64,000 nucleotides of DNA from Epiperipatus broadwayi (taxonomy: Eukaryota; Onychophora; Udeonychophora; Euonychophora; Peripatidae), in assembly GCA_028023455.1 (NCBI GenBank), contig JAQFVV010012416.1, forward strand, positions 3,455,594 to 3,519,593, written 5' to 3'. The translations under genes were made by a program, and so were the position numbers. Each line of letters starts with the position of its first letter. Position 1 is the stretch's first letter. The notes beneath the pieces were generated by a model that had not been told where the DNA came from, did no database searches, and saw only the letters and a list, made by a program, of their open reading frames with translations. Of the stretch, positions 36,180-47,629 are shown one piece after another.

Positions 36180-36610
36180 ATTTTGATTTAGAAAGTGTCA
36201 AACTTAGATCGACTCACAACTTTTACACGATCCACTTAAGATAAATACAGTAATGATTATCACTAATCATTTAATAAACAAGAGATTATTGCTAACCTAC
36301 ATAATTAAAGAATAATATGTTTTTTTAATGAAACACACACAGATTACTTTTCTCTTTTTTCAAGTGTAAACAGCTGATCTCCACGATACATTTTATGCTG
36401 AATCTACACTCGTCAGTTGGACTAAGTTCACCAATTTTCACAAGTATCCTTATCATATGTTCAGTATTTATTAATAGTAAATTGTTACGTATTGATTTAC
36501 AGGCGTCAAATTTATTCCACCCACAACTTTGATAGGATCCACTCTGGATAAATACAGTAATGATTATCACTAATCATTTAATAAACTAGAGATTATTCCT
36601 AGCCCAGATA
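36180..36610. mobile_element. Family W element, direct-repeat form
   Basis: The W segment gtcaaa(c/t)tta ... cacaactttt..acgatccact, aatacagtaatgattatcac, taatcatttaataaac occurs twice in the same direction, at about 36190-36290 and 36505-36595. A degenerate ribozyme motif lies between them (36375-36425, minus strand). This is a direct-repeat arrangement, not a palindrome. Confidence 0.65.
36375..36425 (-). ncRNA. degenerate hammerhead relic, family W
   Basis: CCAACTGACGA is kept, stem II is partly broken (GTGTAGATTCAGCAT), and GAAA has become AAAA, followed by TGTATCGTGG. It is recognisable only by alignment to 20265-20310. Confidence 0.5.
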
Positions 36611-36806
36611 TAAACTTTAAACCTCAGTTAAAGATTGATATATATCTGTTTTTTTTCCCCAACTAAACGCACAGATATTTGTTTTTTGTTTAATAAAAAA
36701 TAAATTTATAAATCAGAATTTTGAGTTTTTTTGTTTAGTAAGGAGAAAATCATTTTTGAAAAGAAAATAATTGTAAAATGTTTTAAAATATATATATATA
36801 TTTATG

Positions 36807-36907
36807 TCAAGCGTTAGTGGCCTAGCGGTTAGCATAGCTGCATTCCAAGCAGCTGGCCTGGGTTCGTTTCCCGGTCAACACATTTGACATATGGAAAACA
36901 AATACAG
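36807..36907 (+). mobile_element. tRNA-Gly-derived SINE copy 5
   Basis: It has the A box GTGGCCTAGCGGTTAGC, anticodon loop ATTCCAA and a near-perfect T arm CTGGG-TTCGTTT-CCCGG, and ends catttgacatatgg. The 13-bp TSD atatatatttatg is at 36794-36806 and 36908-36920. Resemblance to tRNA-Gly(UCC) is clearest here. Confidence 0.85.
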
Positions 36908-37321
36908 ATATATATTTATGTATGGTTAAAAGAATTAGTAAATATTAATTATAAAAGGCTTGCATGGGATCATGGTGGTCATGTGATGTTTAAGGGTAGA
37001 GGAGCAGAGTCTGGAGATCAAGTTTCGTGAATCATAGCCCATTTCTATCATGTCTGTTCCTCTTTTTACAAATTCTGGAGCAATAATTATAACAGTTAAT
37101 TTGTGTCTTCTGTGCCAAAAAAAAATTTGATTATTGTTGATAAATGATTTCTATTGGCACAATCATATCTTTTGTTTGACATAGATTCGAGGACAGTTTT
37201 ATTTTTCCAAATAAAATAAAGGTAAGATTTTTCAGAAATAACTTTAAAAGCAATAGCTGAAAGATCACTGAGTTTGCTTAAGAATAATAAAACAGAGATG
37301 TCAACTTTATTAATGTGGATC

Positions 37322-37830
37322 TTGAAGATCAGACCACTTTTTCACATGTCTTTGATCATATATTTATGATTATACCCCTCCACAAGGTGTTAAAAGCAGA
37401 TGGAAACCAGTCCCTACTTTGTGTGATAGTGTCATGAAAATTGCATTACAGAAATATTATTTATTTAGTGAATAATATCTAGTGTAATGAATGACTAATA
37501 AAAATTATTAATATACATCCATTAAGTAGTCTGTGTCAATGCTGTGGGGGGTAGTAAATTTGACACATCAATTAAATTATAGTAATTGGCTATCTATATA
37601 TACTGAATAATGATAAAGATATTTGTAAGAGATTGTGACCTTAGCTAACTGATGAATGCTGGTTCAGCACAAAATGTACATCTTGGGGATCATTCATCAT
37701 GTCTTTGATTATATGTTTATGATTACATCTATCCACAAGGTGTCAAAAATGTATAAAAACTAGTCCCTACCTCATGTGAAAATGGTGCAATGAAAACTGC
37801 ACTACAGAAATATTATTCATTAAAAGATGT
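37322..37830 (+). mobile_element. Family W: ribozyme-bounded unit with direct repeats
   Basis: Segments of about 135 bp at 37340-37475 and 37698-37830 are direct repeats (catgtctttgatyatat, catccacaaggtgt-like, ccagtccctac, attacagaaatattatt). A hammerhead-like motif at 37645-37690 precedes the second copy. The first copy begins atc/ttgaagatc and the second catc/ttggggatc. Both therefore start at the predicted cleavage site, defining a unit of about 361 bp (37322-37682). Confidence 0.65.
37645..37690 (+). ncRNA. hammerhead ribozyme-like motif, family W
   Basis: CTGATGA, stem II ATGCTG-GTT-CAGCAC (one mismatch at the closing pair), GAAA changed to AAAA, palindrome ATGTACAT, site AUC, followed by TTGGGG. 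The G12 change should inactivate it. Confidence 0.6.
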
Positions 37831-38209
37831 GAAGTTGGTTAGATGTACTGACTTTTATCTTTTATTGTAAATGGAAAATAAATGGGAACTGATAAGGCGC
37901 AGTAAAAATAAAATTATTTGTTGGAGAAACCAGAAGTATAAATAAAATCTACCAAATGTATTACTCATGAGCTTATAAGAAGTTTGTGACCTGGAAATTC
38001 CAGATCTAGAATTGATCTGAGAATCTGATGTCTCTTCCAACATGGTGCCAAACTGTGGAAAACACCATGAAGAATAATTGAAGGTAATACAGTTTGCCAA
38101 ATTTGAGTTGTTATTTGCAGTAAGGAAAATCTCATACTACAAATTCTTTCAAGACATTCGTAAAAAAAAGAAAATTCTATCAAATGTAATCATAAATTAA
38201 TTTGTTAAA

Positions 38210-38300
38210 TATTAATTATGGTTATATTATATCACATAGTTTTTCTGATGATTGCTGGTTTAGCATAAAATATGTATATTGGTGATTATTTATCTTTTCA
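38210..38300 (+). ncRNA. family W hammerhead relic
   Basis: CTGATGA at 38245, TGCTGGTTTAGCA hairpin, AAAATATGTATATTGGTGAT. It aligns with the 35005-35045 motif in its 3' part (TATATTGGTGATTATTTATC). GAAA is lost. Confidence 0.55.
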
Positions 38301-38377
38301 GCATATATGTGTTCAAGTGTATCAGTATTATGAGATAGTGGGGAGAGTGGTGGGCCATGTGAAAGTTTGTGCTCATA

Positions 38378-38381
<4 letters not shown>

Positions 38382-38446
<65 letters not shown>
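38382..38446. repeat. (TA)n microsatellite, about 65 bp
   Basis: Uninterrupted TA dinucleotides. It gives spurious open frames of alternating Tyr/Ile on both strands. Confidence 0.99.
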
Positions 38447-38449
<3 letters not shown>

Positions 38450-39098
38450 GTATATAATAAGCCTGTGTGTTTCAGGTATTTACTACTGTACAATTATCTA
38501 TTGTAAGTTGGAGTAATTAATAAACTTTACACTTTTTTAGCATGAAAATCTGAAAAGTATGACCCATGGGTCAAAATATGGCCACTAAATCTTTTTATAG
38601 ACAAATTCAAAATTGAATATAAACTGTAGCAATATCGTTATCAGTATTTATGAATCTGTAATGAAATTTAACATTTCGTTTTGCTAACAAATATTCATCT
38701 TTTCCTTTTTGATGTTTGACATTTGAGTCTAAAATATTTTGAAATATATATGTCTATTAAAGCAAATATTTTTACAGGCAAATCATAAAAAAATACTTTA
38801 ATACACGGACAATGCTACTTATTATAGCATGCAAATAAAGATATAACAAATGACCCATAAAATATATTTCAACTGAACGAGTCTCATCAATTGGCTCAGG
38901 TTGTGCATTATTTTCAAATGACTTCATCAGTATTTGTCTAATATTTATTATGTCAATGTAATTTATAAGCACTGTACTTTCTATATGCATTCAATGACTA
39001 TTACTTTTAACCAAATATAGTTCTCTCGCTTTTGATGTTGCAACTTATGAATTCCTGAGCAGTAGACCATTTGATGATGATTATTATTATTGCTAAAA

Positions 39099-39099
39099 C

Positions 39100-39169
<70 letters not shown>

Positions 39170-39189
39170 ATTATAATAATTATTATTAT

Positions 39190-39222
<33 letters not shown>
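39099..39222. repeat. (ATT)n/(AAT)n microsatellite, about 124 bp
   Basis: The TTA repeat switches to its complement (TAA) after a short TTATAATAATTATTATTATTA junction, so the whole array can fold back. It produces poly-Asn and poly-Ile open frames that are not genes. Confidence 0.98.
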
Positions 39223-39385
39223 CATTTATTAGACTAGAGAGTATATTTTGCAACCTAGTTAATAAGTCATACACTAATCTGTAGTATAATCAGTAACATA
39301 ATTGCCTAACGATACTAATCAATATTGAGAACCTGCAGAAAGTGCAAGCAAATTATAAATTTAATTGTGGAATATATCTTACAAT

Positions 39386-40082
39386 CAGTGGTCTTCAACC
39401 TTTTCACACCTGTAGACCGGCAAAAATAAGGATAAGATTTCGCAGACCAGAAGAAGTCTACAAATAAATTTTCCTAAAGATATAAATGGCTTAGCCTTAG
39501 ATGAACATAATTGTTATAACTGACCAAAACAACACACTAGTTACTGTGTATTGTAATGATGTTGTTTACCTTCACATGCTGAACACTCTCAAGTTGTACA
39601 GTCATACTGCTACAAGAAACAGTACAATAACAATCGTTCTCATTAATGTGCCCGCGTTGCTACATTTACTATTTCATTATTAAAACATGCAAGAATAAAA
39701 TGTTATTCACCTGAATATTGAGAAATATAATATCTGTATTTAATGTTAAATATACAAGATGAAGTTATATATGTATAATAAAAAACTTTTTTTTAATTTT
39801 GAATTTTTTTAGAAAAATTATAAAAAATTTAATTCTACCCCCCTCCCCATAAACATCTGTGATAACTAGAAAAACAAATTAATTTATGTATGATTGATTA
39901 GATTTTGTTTTTGTTCTGTTTTGTTTTTTTTTTTTTGAGTAAAAATGAGATGAAAAAATAAATAAAAATTGTTTATATTAATTAAAAGTTTAAAATCTTA
40001 TTATTTTGTTATTACAAACTTTCTTGCCAGTCTAGCGCAGACTGGGAGAAAACTTCTGCGGACCGGTGATTGAAGATCACTG
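39386..40082. mobile_element. hAT-type non-autonomous element, about 697 bp
   Basis: The left end is CAGTGGTCTTCAACC, followed by GTAGACCGGC. The inverted right end is CAGTGATCTTCAATC, followed by CCGGTCCGCAG. These are typical hAT terminal inverted repeats with a subterminal GACCGG motif. The flanks tcttacaat and tcttagat look like an 8-bp TSD with an indel. No transposase frame remains. Confidence 0.75.
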
Positions 40083-42639
40083 TCTTAGATAACCTAAATG
40101 CTGAACAATCATAAAACATTTGAAAGAGGTGTATAACCTAAGGCAAATAAAAAGACTGCTTCAATTGAAATGCAACTTGCCTTTTTCCCAATGGCTTTTA
40201 TTCCTTTGCTTGAAAGAGTGAAATACAAGACACAACAAACAACTTTGTATATGAAAAAAAAAAAGGTAAATGCTTAAATATAATTTTTTTGCATTCATTT
40301 GGTCAGAAAGTAAGTTATATTTTTGAAATGTTAAATCACAATATAAACTTTCAATTTTTTATTTGTTCTAGAAATTATAAAATTTATGTTGGATAATATT
40401 ATAGAGAGTACAAGGATGAGAACTACACCAAAAAGTTCATTGTTACATTAAATAAATAAGAAAATGGTTCACTGCTTGTTCATAAAAAGAGTACTGGAAC
40501 TAATAGAGCTAGAGACATGATCCATAAACCTTAAACTCAGGTTTGCCATTTCACAATTATCCTAGATTAGATAAGTTAAAAAAGGGTTTATTGTTGAGAT
40601 TCTCATAAGTTCAAGCATCAACTATTATAGAATTATAACTATGAGCTGAGGACGTTTATGTCCTTATTCAGCTAATCCACTCTTCTAAACCATGCAGGTA
40701 GTAGTATATTTAAAAAGATATATAGATGTGAATGTCTAAAAAGCAGAAAAAAAACAAGTCCTGCCTGTCATAATGTTTGAATAAAAAAGGGCCAATTCTG
40801 GAAAGTAAAAATTTGCCAACATCATAAAATAAAATAAAAATACCAATTCTCTTTTAAAGCACATTTAAAAGTGTACCAATAATTTTTGGAACAAAAACTA
40901 AAGATAAAGTATAGGTTCATCATCTGTAAGAATAGTATATCCCTCAACAACCCTGAAGGTTGCATCATATTATTTCTGATTTTACAATCAAAGCATCAAG
41001 CAACTCAGATTGACCTATGACCACAATTATTAGATACTACTTTAGTTCAATGACTACATCTAATACTGTCCAGTGGTTTAATAAGATTGTTAATTAAGCA
41101 ATACAAAGTTTTATTGTATGACTAAAATCCAAATTTAATTGTGACAGGGAGAAAAATTTGTACATTTAGTTTTAAAGGCTAATGTCTCAATATGTAAAAA
41201 TTATCTGGCCATCCATCATCATCATCACTATCAAACTATGGACTCAAGACTCATAGGTTTATGATATTTCCTCTAGTTTTGTCATTGAATAAATGCAAAT
41301 TAGCTCATTATCATTCATTAATGCAATCTGTTGACATTTTAAGAATTCTTCGCTTTTTATTTGTGCCTTTCCAGGCAATTATATAATTTTAAATTCTAAT
41401 TATTTTAAATTAAGATTAAAATTCCTGTATGTTCACATGAAACAAATTTCTATGGATATAAAAGATATAAACAAAAAAATCACATGACATATTTTAATTA
41501 GCTAAAGAGTATAGATAAATCTGAGGTCACTGCAATTTATAGACATTGATCTTTGTGAACAAACTTTGGTTCAAAACCTAAGGGTATATATTTTACACTA
41601 TTAATTTGAATAATATAAAAGAGTAACAAATGCTGATAGAGGCACAAATGCATTTGTTCCAATTTGAATCCTGATCCATAATAATGAAGATAAATACCAG
41701 AACTGGTCGGGAGATGGGCATTTTATAGCACTATATCATCCAGCATGAAGAAAACTATTCTTGGAAGTATATTAAGAATTGACAAGTGGGGTACTTTTAA
41801 TAAGCTAAAATCTAATTTGTCACATGACACTAAAGAAAATATTTATATCATGTATACTTCATATCTAGCTCACAGATTTGGTTTCAAGCTGTTTTAAAAA
41901 GTCAACTAATATATATTAGTTACTAAATCTCTAATTTGGAATTGGATTCGATGTCTTCTCTAATTTGGAATTGGATTCAATGTCTTTCTTAAATTCTTAC
42001 ATCCAATGGCATTCCCAAATTTATTTCTTACAGTTTGTAGAAGAGTTTTGTAGTGATTGAGTCCAAGCGGCATGTGCTTTTAAATGGCTTTTTTCACGCT
42101 TTATACAATGCAAATATTTGTCCAAATGTTCTATTTAGCTGTACATATTGTTAATAAACCTATTCTCAGAACAAACAAGTCCGAATATGTTACTATGTAA
42201 TATATATCTAATTCCTCCCCTCAATTTTACTGATATGCAGTACTACATTCATAATGATTTTTTATATTATTTCAACCTTAAAAATGGCTACACAAAATGA
42301 CTGAAATTTTGAAAACAACAAATGTTTTCAGTGAGCAATAAATATTTCAAAAACATGGTGGCTGGAACTTTATTTTTCTGTCATACCAGCTCTCAATATT
42401 AGATCAATAATAAAAAGAAATTTATTTTAGCAAATTAATAATTATATGATTAATTGAAATAAAGTAATTTTTGGGTACCCAAGTCATAGGTTGAGCTAAA
42501 CAGTTTCATTGGAATGACAAAAATGAGAATTCTTTTAATTTATCATCTGGTAAAAATCTTTATCTCATGAGATCATTCCTCTCACCTCTTTCATTAAACT
42601 ACATAGAAAAATGTCCAAAACAAATAATAAAATAAAAAT
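40083..42639. other. intron sequence, no supported gene
   Basis: AT-rich. A duplicated stretch tctctaatttggaattggat occurs twice at about 41928-41980. No transposon border or RNA recognised. An isolated ttcttggaagtatatt at about 41759 resembles the start of family Y. Confidence 0.5.
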
Positions 42640-42807
42640 TGACTGAAATATAAATCTTTGTCTGAAGGTTTGTAATGATGGTATACTATAAGATGTGACA
42701 TGTTGAATGTATAGAAAATTTTAAACTTTATTTAAACTTTTCAAATACAAACAACTTGTTAGTAATAATACCCAAATAGACAATACAGGTTAGTAATTAC
42801 AACATTT

Positions 42808-42842
42808 CGAGTAGTATTATTCTCCATTCTTCTTCAGGTATT
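42808..42842 (-). ncRNA. hammerhead ribozyme-like motif, V3 left arm
   Basis: CTGAAGA, extra A, stem II GAATGG/CTACTC with one mismatch, GAAA, TGTTGTA. It mirrors 42960-43005. Confidence 0.5.
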
Positions 42843-42959
42843 GCTGGCCTATAAGCACAGTGACAATATTCGCTCGCGCCTTTAGATTCGATATACAAGA
42901 ATCTAAAGGTGCGAGTTCAACTTCTAAGCGAATATTGTCACTGTGCATATAGGCCAGCA

Positions 42960-43005
42960 ACACCTAAAGAAGAGTGGAGAATACTACTATTCGAAACATT
43001 GTAAT
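42960..43005 (+). ncRNA. hammerhead ribozyme-like motif, V3 right arm
   Basis: CTAAAGA (core G5 changed to A), stem II GAGTGG/CTATTC (pairs with G-U wobbles), GAAA, CATTGTA, possible GUA site. Combining both arms, the V consensus would be CTGAAGA-A-GAGTGG...CTACTC-GAAACATTGTA. Confidence 0.5.
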
Positions 43006-43145
43006 TACTAACCTGTATTGTCTATTTGTGTGATATTACTAACAAGTTGTTTGCATTTGAAAAGTTTAAATAAAGTTTAAAATTTTCTATACATTCAACA
43101 GTCATTCATAAATGATGGAAATAGTCCAACATATCACATCTTAAA

Positions 43146-45337
43146 TATACATCTTGTTTCTAAAAATCAAAAATGACTGGTTATCTTATATAATGACTCT
43201 ATTATTGTTTATCATCTCAAGCCACAATTCCTTTTTATTTTGATAATAAAAAATATAATAAGGTTTTGTATATTGTATAATTATTTTTGCCTTTCTGAGT
43301 TTATTATCTATTATGAGGCTAGCCACTCAAACACTAACTTTCCAAAGTAAATTGTAAATTTGTATTCTTATTTCATAGTAGTTTCAAAAATAAATAATAT
43401 TCTATACAAATACAATTACAGTATTTTAATTAATAAAAATATGTCGTGTATTTATAATATTAAATTTTTCAACATTTTATCGATATTGTGGTGACATTTA
43501 CTATAATCTTGAATAACCAATGGACACCAGCATAGTGCTATTCTCATCTCAAACCCAGTTTTTTGCTCTTTCTATTAACCTTCCTAGTTAAAGGACAGGA
43601 GGGAATTTCAGTTGACATAAAACTAAGGCTTCTAAAATATATAGACCTTTATCTGGTGTCAGAGTTATATAATTACACAAGTGAATTGGAATGGGTTCAA
43701 AATCTTAAAATTTATTTTGAATTTCACACTGTTAGTTTGATTAGTGCATATAAAAAGATGATTATTAATTGCACTTGTTCCAGTTTTGAAATAGTCTTCA
43801 GTGATGAAAGTAAAAACCAGAAAGAAATCTTGGAATAAAGATATCACATTATTATACCATCTGGTTGGTACCCAATGATCACTCAAGAGGTAAAGAGAAC
43901 AGTTCTTGGAAACAACTGAGAAATTAATGATATTGTTATTGGCAGTATTAAATCTGATAAGAATTAAAATTATTCAATTATCTTTAAATATAACACCACT
44001 AAATAATAACTGGATTACACACCTAGTTTTTACCAAACTATTTCCACCAATCACAAAATTTGAAATTTAGGGTTAATATTAATATGATTAGTCATTCTTT
44101 TAGTGAACCATTTTATCAGCTTAAAATTGATGTAATCACTGGTATTCTTAACCAGTCATGGAATAGAAGTTACTCTTTTATTGTGATCTTTTGATGTCAC
44201 TAAATAGAGGTGCAACATTCTCAAAATAATCATTACATACACTGATAATAATGACCTTTTCTCTGATCATCAATGGTGTAATATAATCATTTCTAATGGT
44301 TGTTAAACACCATAATCAAAGCTAATGTAAATGTGTTGCTTAGTGATAAACAATCAATTCAATTTTGGTTATACATCTGTAAACATTGATTTTGGTATGG
44401 TTACAAACATTGCAAAAGTGTTACTATATAGTTAAATACATGGTACCTACTCTATAATAAATATGGTATAAACATTATTATTAATTAACTATAAATTAAC
44501 AGTTTATCATAAATATAATTTGGTTATACCAGGTAACCAAACATCACTGTTTAAACTAAAATGGAGTTGTACTTACACTATTTACATAGATTTCCCATCA
44601 AATATCAATGTACTAATTTGTGTTCTATTCTAAATAATACTTTGGTATTTATTATAAATAAAAATGTTTAACTTTAACTATATCCATCTGTATTAGTTCC
44701 GAACATAACAATCCTAAATTTATTCATAATTTTACACACATTAATTATTTTTTTAACATATATATCAGTAGATCAAGAGGTGTGGGAAAATTTTTTCTCT
44801 TCTATGTTGAGCACAGTGACTAATGTTTCTGATTTTTTCTGTTCTCTTATATAAATTAATGAGAAATTACTAAACTGCATAACTTCCCCTCAACAAAGCA
44901 AGTGTTTAATCTTTTTTTTTTGTTAAATAATAATAATAAAAAATGTTGCTACAATTATCGCTGGTAATGAGGAAGAGGAGGTTTAGATCAATATAAAGTT
45001 ACTGGAGATACAAACATTACTATTTCCTAATTAAAGAGAAAACATTTCAACTCATTGAAATATATATATAATTTTAAAAATAGTTATTATAAAAATGACT
45101 GATTTATAAATAATAGCAATAGTAAAAAAAAAAATGATTCCAATAACAACAACAAAAAAATCTACACGGATAATTTATTAACTAATTGATTTTAGGCCAA
45201 AATTAATATAATATCCTAAAATTTATAAATATTTTGTACATATTTAAAAAATAAATCGAAAAAAGTACGAGTGTGGGAAAATTAATCTGACTGAGGGCTA
45301 AAATTTACAGTATCTTAAAAAATGAATTTATATATGT
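43146..45337. other. intron sequence, no supported gene
   Basis: AT-rich. A 91-codon open stretch at 43563-43838 has no family resemblance and is matched by an antisense frame, so it is not called. Confidence 0.5.
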
Positions 45338-45697
45338 TAATATCTATTTAGTAACTTCCTGAAGATTTGTGATGATCGTATTTTAGATGTTATAACATGT
45401 TGGACTATTTCCATCTTCTATCATTAAATGTCTAGAAAATTGTAAACTTTATTTAAACTTTTCAAATACAAACAACAACTGCTAGTAACAACACACAAAT
45501 AGACAACACAGATTAGTGGATTACGCAATGTTTAATACCACGTGAAACATTGTGTAATCTATTAATCTGTGTTGTCTATGTGTGTGTTATTACTAACAGT
45601 TGTTTATATTTGAAAAGTTTAAAATTTTCTATACATTCAACATTTAATGATAGATGATGAAAATAATCCAACATATTAGAAAATGTAATATCTATTT
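45338..45697. mobile_element. Family V element, copy V4, ribozyme partly deleted
   Basis: Flanks taatatctattt at 45338-45349 and 45686-45697 are a 12-bp TSD. The left end carries the tail cctgaagatttgtgatgatc, then inverted V arms. At the centre only the 3' part of the ribozyme is left (CACGTGAAACATTGTGTAAT). Confidence 0.75.
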
Positions 45698-46059
45698 TGG
45701 AACATGAACAGTTAACATTAGAAATGTTTATTCCATATACTGTGTGTTTACAATATAATGTTTGCCTTTCAGAACGGTACTCTACTATTAAGGTTATATA
45801 TTCTTGAAAGTGTTTGCATTTTCTTTATATAAACAGCACGAGTTTTATAATAATTACATATCCTTTATTATATATACTGCAAAAAAAGTCTAAGATATTA
45901 CTTTAAAAAAATATTTAGTTTCAAAAAGGACTTTATTATTGATAAAAAAAATACATTTACTCTTCTGAGTCATGCTGCATATATATGTTTACATTGTAAG
46001 TAAAAGGATATAAAAAGGTTACATACATATAGAATACAGAAAGGAGGCAATAGTTGGCC
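45698..46059. other. intron sequence, no recognisable feature
   Basis: AT-rich; nothing recognised. Confidence 0.5.
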
Positions 46060-46770
46060 AGTGTTTTTTTTAATCCAAATTAACTTTATTAGAGAAGGCT
46101 CTGAGTGTGAATTCTGTAGTATATTTGGAAGATTGGTTTATTGGTGTTTTCTTGTTCAAGGAGATCAGCTGCTTTAATAACATGATCTCTATTTCCTATG
46201 AGCTTTGAATACAATGGTTCAGTTCATTCCATGAGTGATTATAGGGATGTTTGGACGCTGTGGATTTTGAACAGACTCCAAGTGTTCTCATAAAGGAATT
46301 TTATTGATAGAATTTCATCTTTTTTTTAATCTTTTTTAGAGTACTGATAAATGTTGCCTTTGTGTTCTGCGGTGGAATATTAAAGGTGATCTTGCATCTA
46401 GTTATCCACAGTGAGTATATAATAAAAGTTGATATTCTTATGTGAAGGAAGTTTCGGTCTTTCATGCAATCCTTAATAGATAGAATCATATAATAGTCCA
46501 TTGAGGTATTTTGGGCTATCATTAGCCTTGCTGATGTCAAGCCTGTACAGGATAGAATTGTATGCTGGAATGTTTCTTTCTGCTGTTACAGACAGGACAG
46601 GAAGGATCTATGTTTTTAAAATCTTCTGTAATGAAGGAAATAGTTTGTTGGAATTGAGTTTAAGTTAGCCTTAATTAAAAAATCTAAGAACTTTGGCTCC
46701 ATCAATAAGAACTTGAATGGTGTAGTGATTTTAAATAAATATTTGGTGGAATGTTTTAAGTTGAAAACAT
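46060..46770 (-). pseudogene. L1/Tx1-like LINE C-terminal relic
   Basis: Minus-strand frames read FLLMEPKFLDFLIKANLNS, IPTNYFLHYRRF, then PCPVCNS, ISTFIIYSLWITRCKITF and a lysine-rich end at 46301. It is colinear with 31675-32121 (LLLEPKLLDYLIKVNMGS; LSIFLTYTFWYTRCRTKF). Frameshifts lie near 46600 and 46540. No RT core. Confidence 0.7.
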
Positions 46771-47629
46771 TATTATACATTTTTGTTTATATCTACAATA
46801 TAATATTCGGTAAATTTTAAATTTTACAATTACTATGTTTAGATTGTAATTATAATTATATAATTATAGTTGCATTTATAATATTAAACATTTAACTTAT
46901 AAAAATTATATTAAAATAAAATATCTTGAAAAACAAATATCGGAACTTAATTTGTTTATAAGCTTTGCTGTAATATAAAGAGAGGAACAAGGTGGTCTTC
47001 AGTTGATTGAGTACAACTTTTAGGCCTAGACGAATGACGGGGGGGGGGGGGCAATAAATTATTATAGAGTTATGACATTTATTTGTAAGAGATTAACAAC
47101 AACAAAAAAAACTATAAATAAAACAAGATATAAACAAATCTGTCCTATTTGCGTAAATCAGTCCCACAAATAATGACATCTTAAAATCTAAAGCAGCAAT
47201 AAAAACGAAAAAAATAAAATAAATTATATCATATTTTTAAAGATTGTAAGAACTATCTAGTTTAATTAACCATCTTCTTGGTTTTTATTTTTAACTGAAA
47301 TAGTATCATTAATTAAAGAAAAACATACAGGTTTAAATGATTGATTCTGTAACTGCATTTTCCCTTCCCTCCCAAGTTTGGAATTCTTTTATCCCGATGA
47401 CTCTGATGGTCACCAGGCCCAATACTTACATGGTTCATTCACTCTATATGGATACAGGTATAGACATTAATAAACACATGTACATTAAATGCATGTAAAT
47501 ACAAAAATAAGTTAACAAGAGTGTAATGTATTTTGTTAAAATCTTAATTTTTATTTAAAAAAAAACAATTAAATAAGTATATATTATTGGAGTATTATGC
47601 ACAATAAATAAAGCCTCTTTAAATATAGT
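46771..47629. other. AT-rich intron sequence with poly-G run
   Basis: A G-run of about 13 lies at 47039-47051. Nothing else recognised. Confidence 0.5.

Larger units (their letters stand above)
42640..43145. mobile_element. Family V palindromic element, copy V3
   Basis: Long inverted arms share aacttttcaaatacaaacaa, gacaatacaggttagtaatt and agcgaatattgtcactgtgc. Each arm contains a hammerhead-like motif, at 42808-42842 (minus) and 42960-43005 (plus). The left end carries the tail tctgaaggtttgtaatgatg. Candidate TSDs aatataaatctttg and aatatacatcttgt match at only 11 of 14 positions. Confidence 0.75.

Noticed and set aside
38272-38493. Open frames on both strands with Tyr-Ile repeats
   Set aside because: They are translations of the TA microsatellite.
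39007-39274. Long open frames of poly-Asn, poly-Ile and poly-Tyr
   Set aside because: They are translations of the ATT/AAT microsatellite.
43563-43838. 91-codon open frame
   Set aside because: No recognisable family, no splice context, overlapping antisense frame.
18353-47051. G-runs near 9010, 18353 and 47039 as quadruplex regulators
   Set aside because: They are single homopolymer tracts without the spaced G-blocks or gene context needed to support a function.
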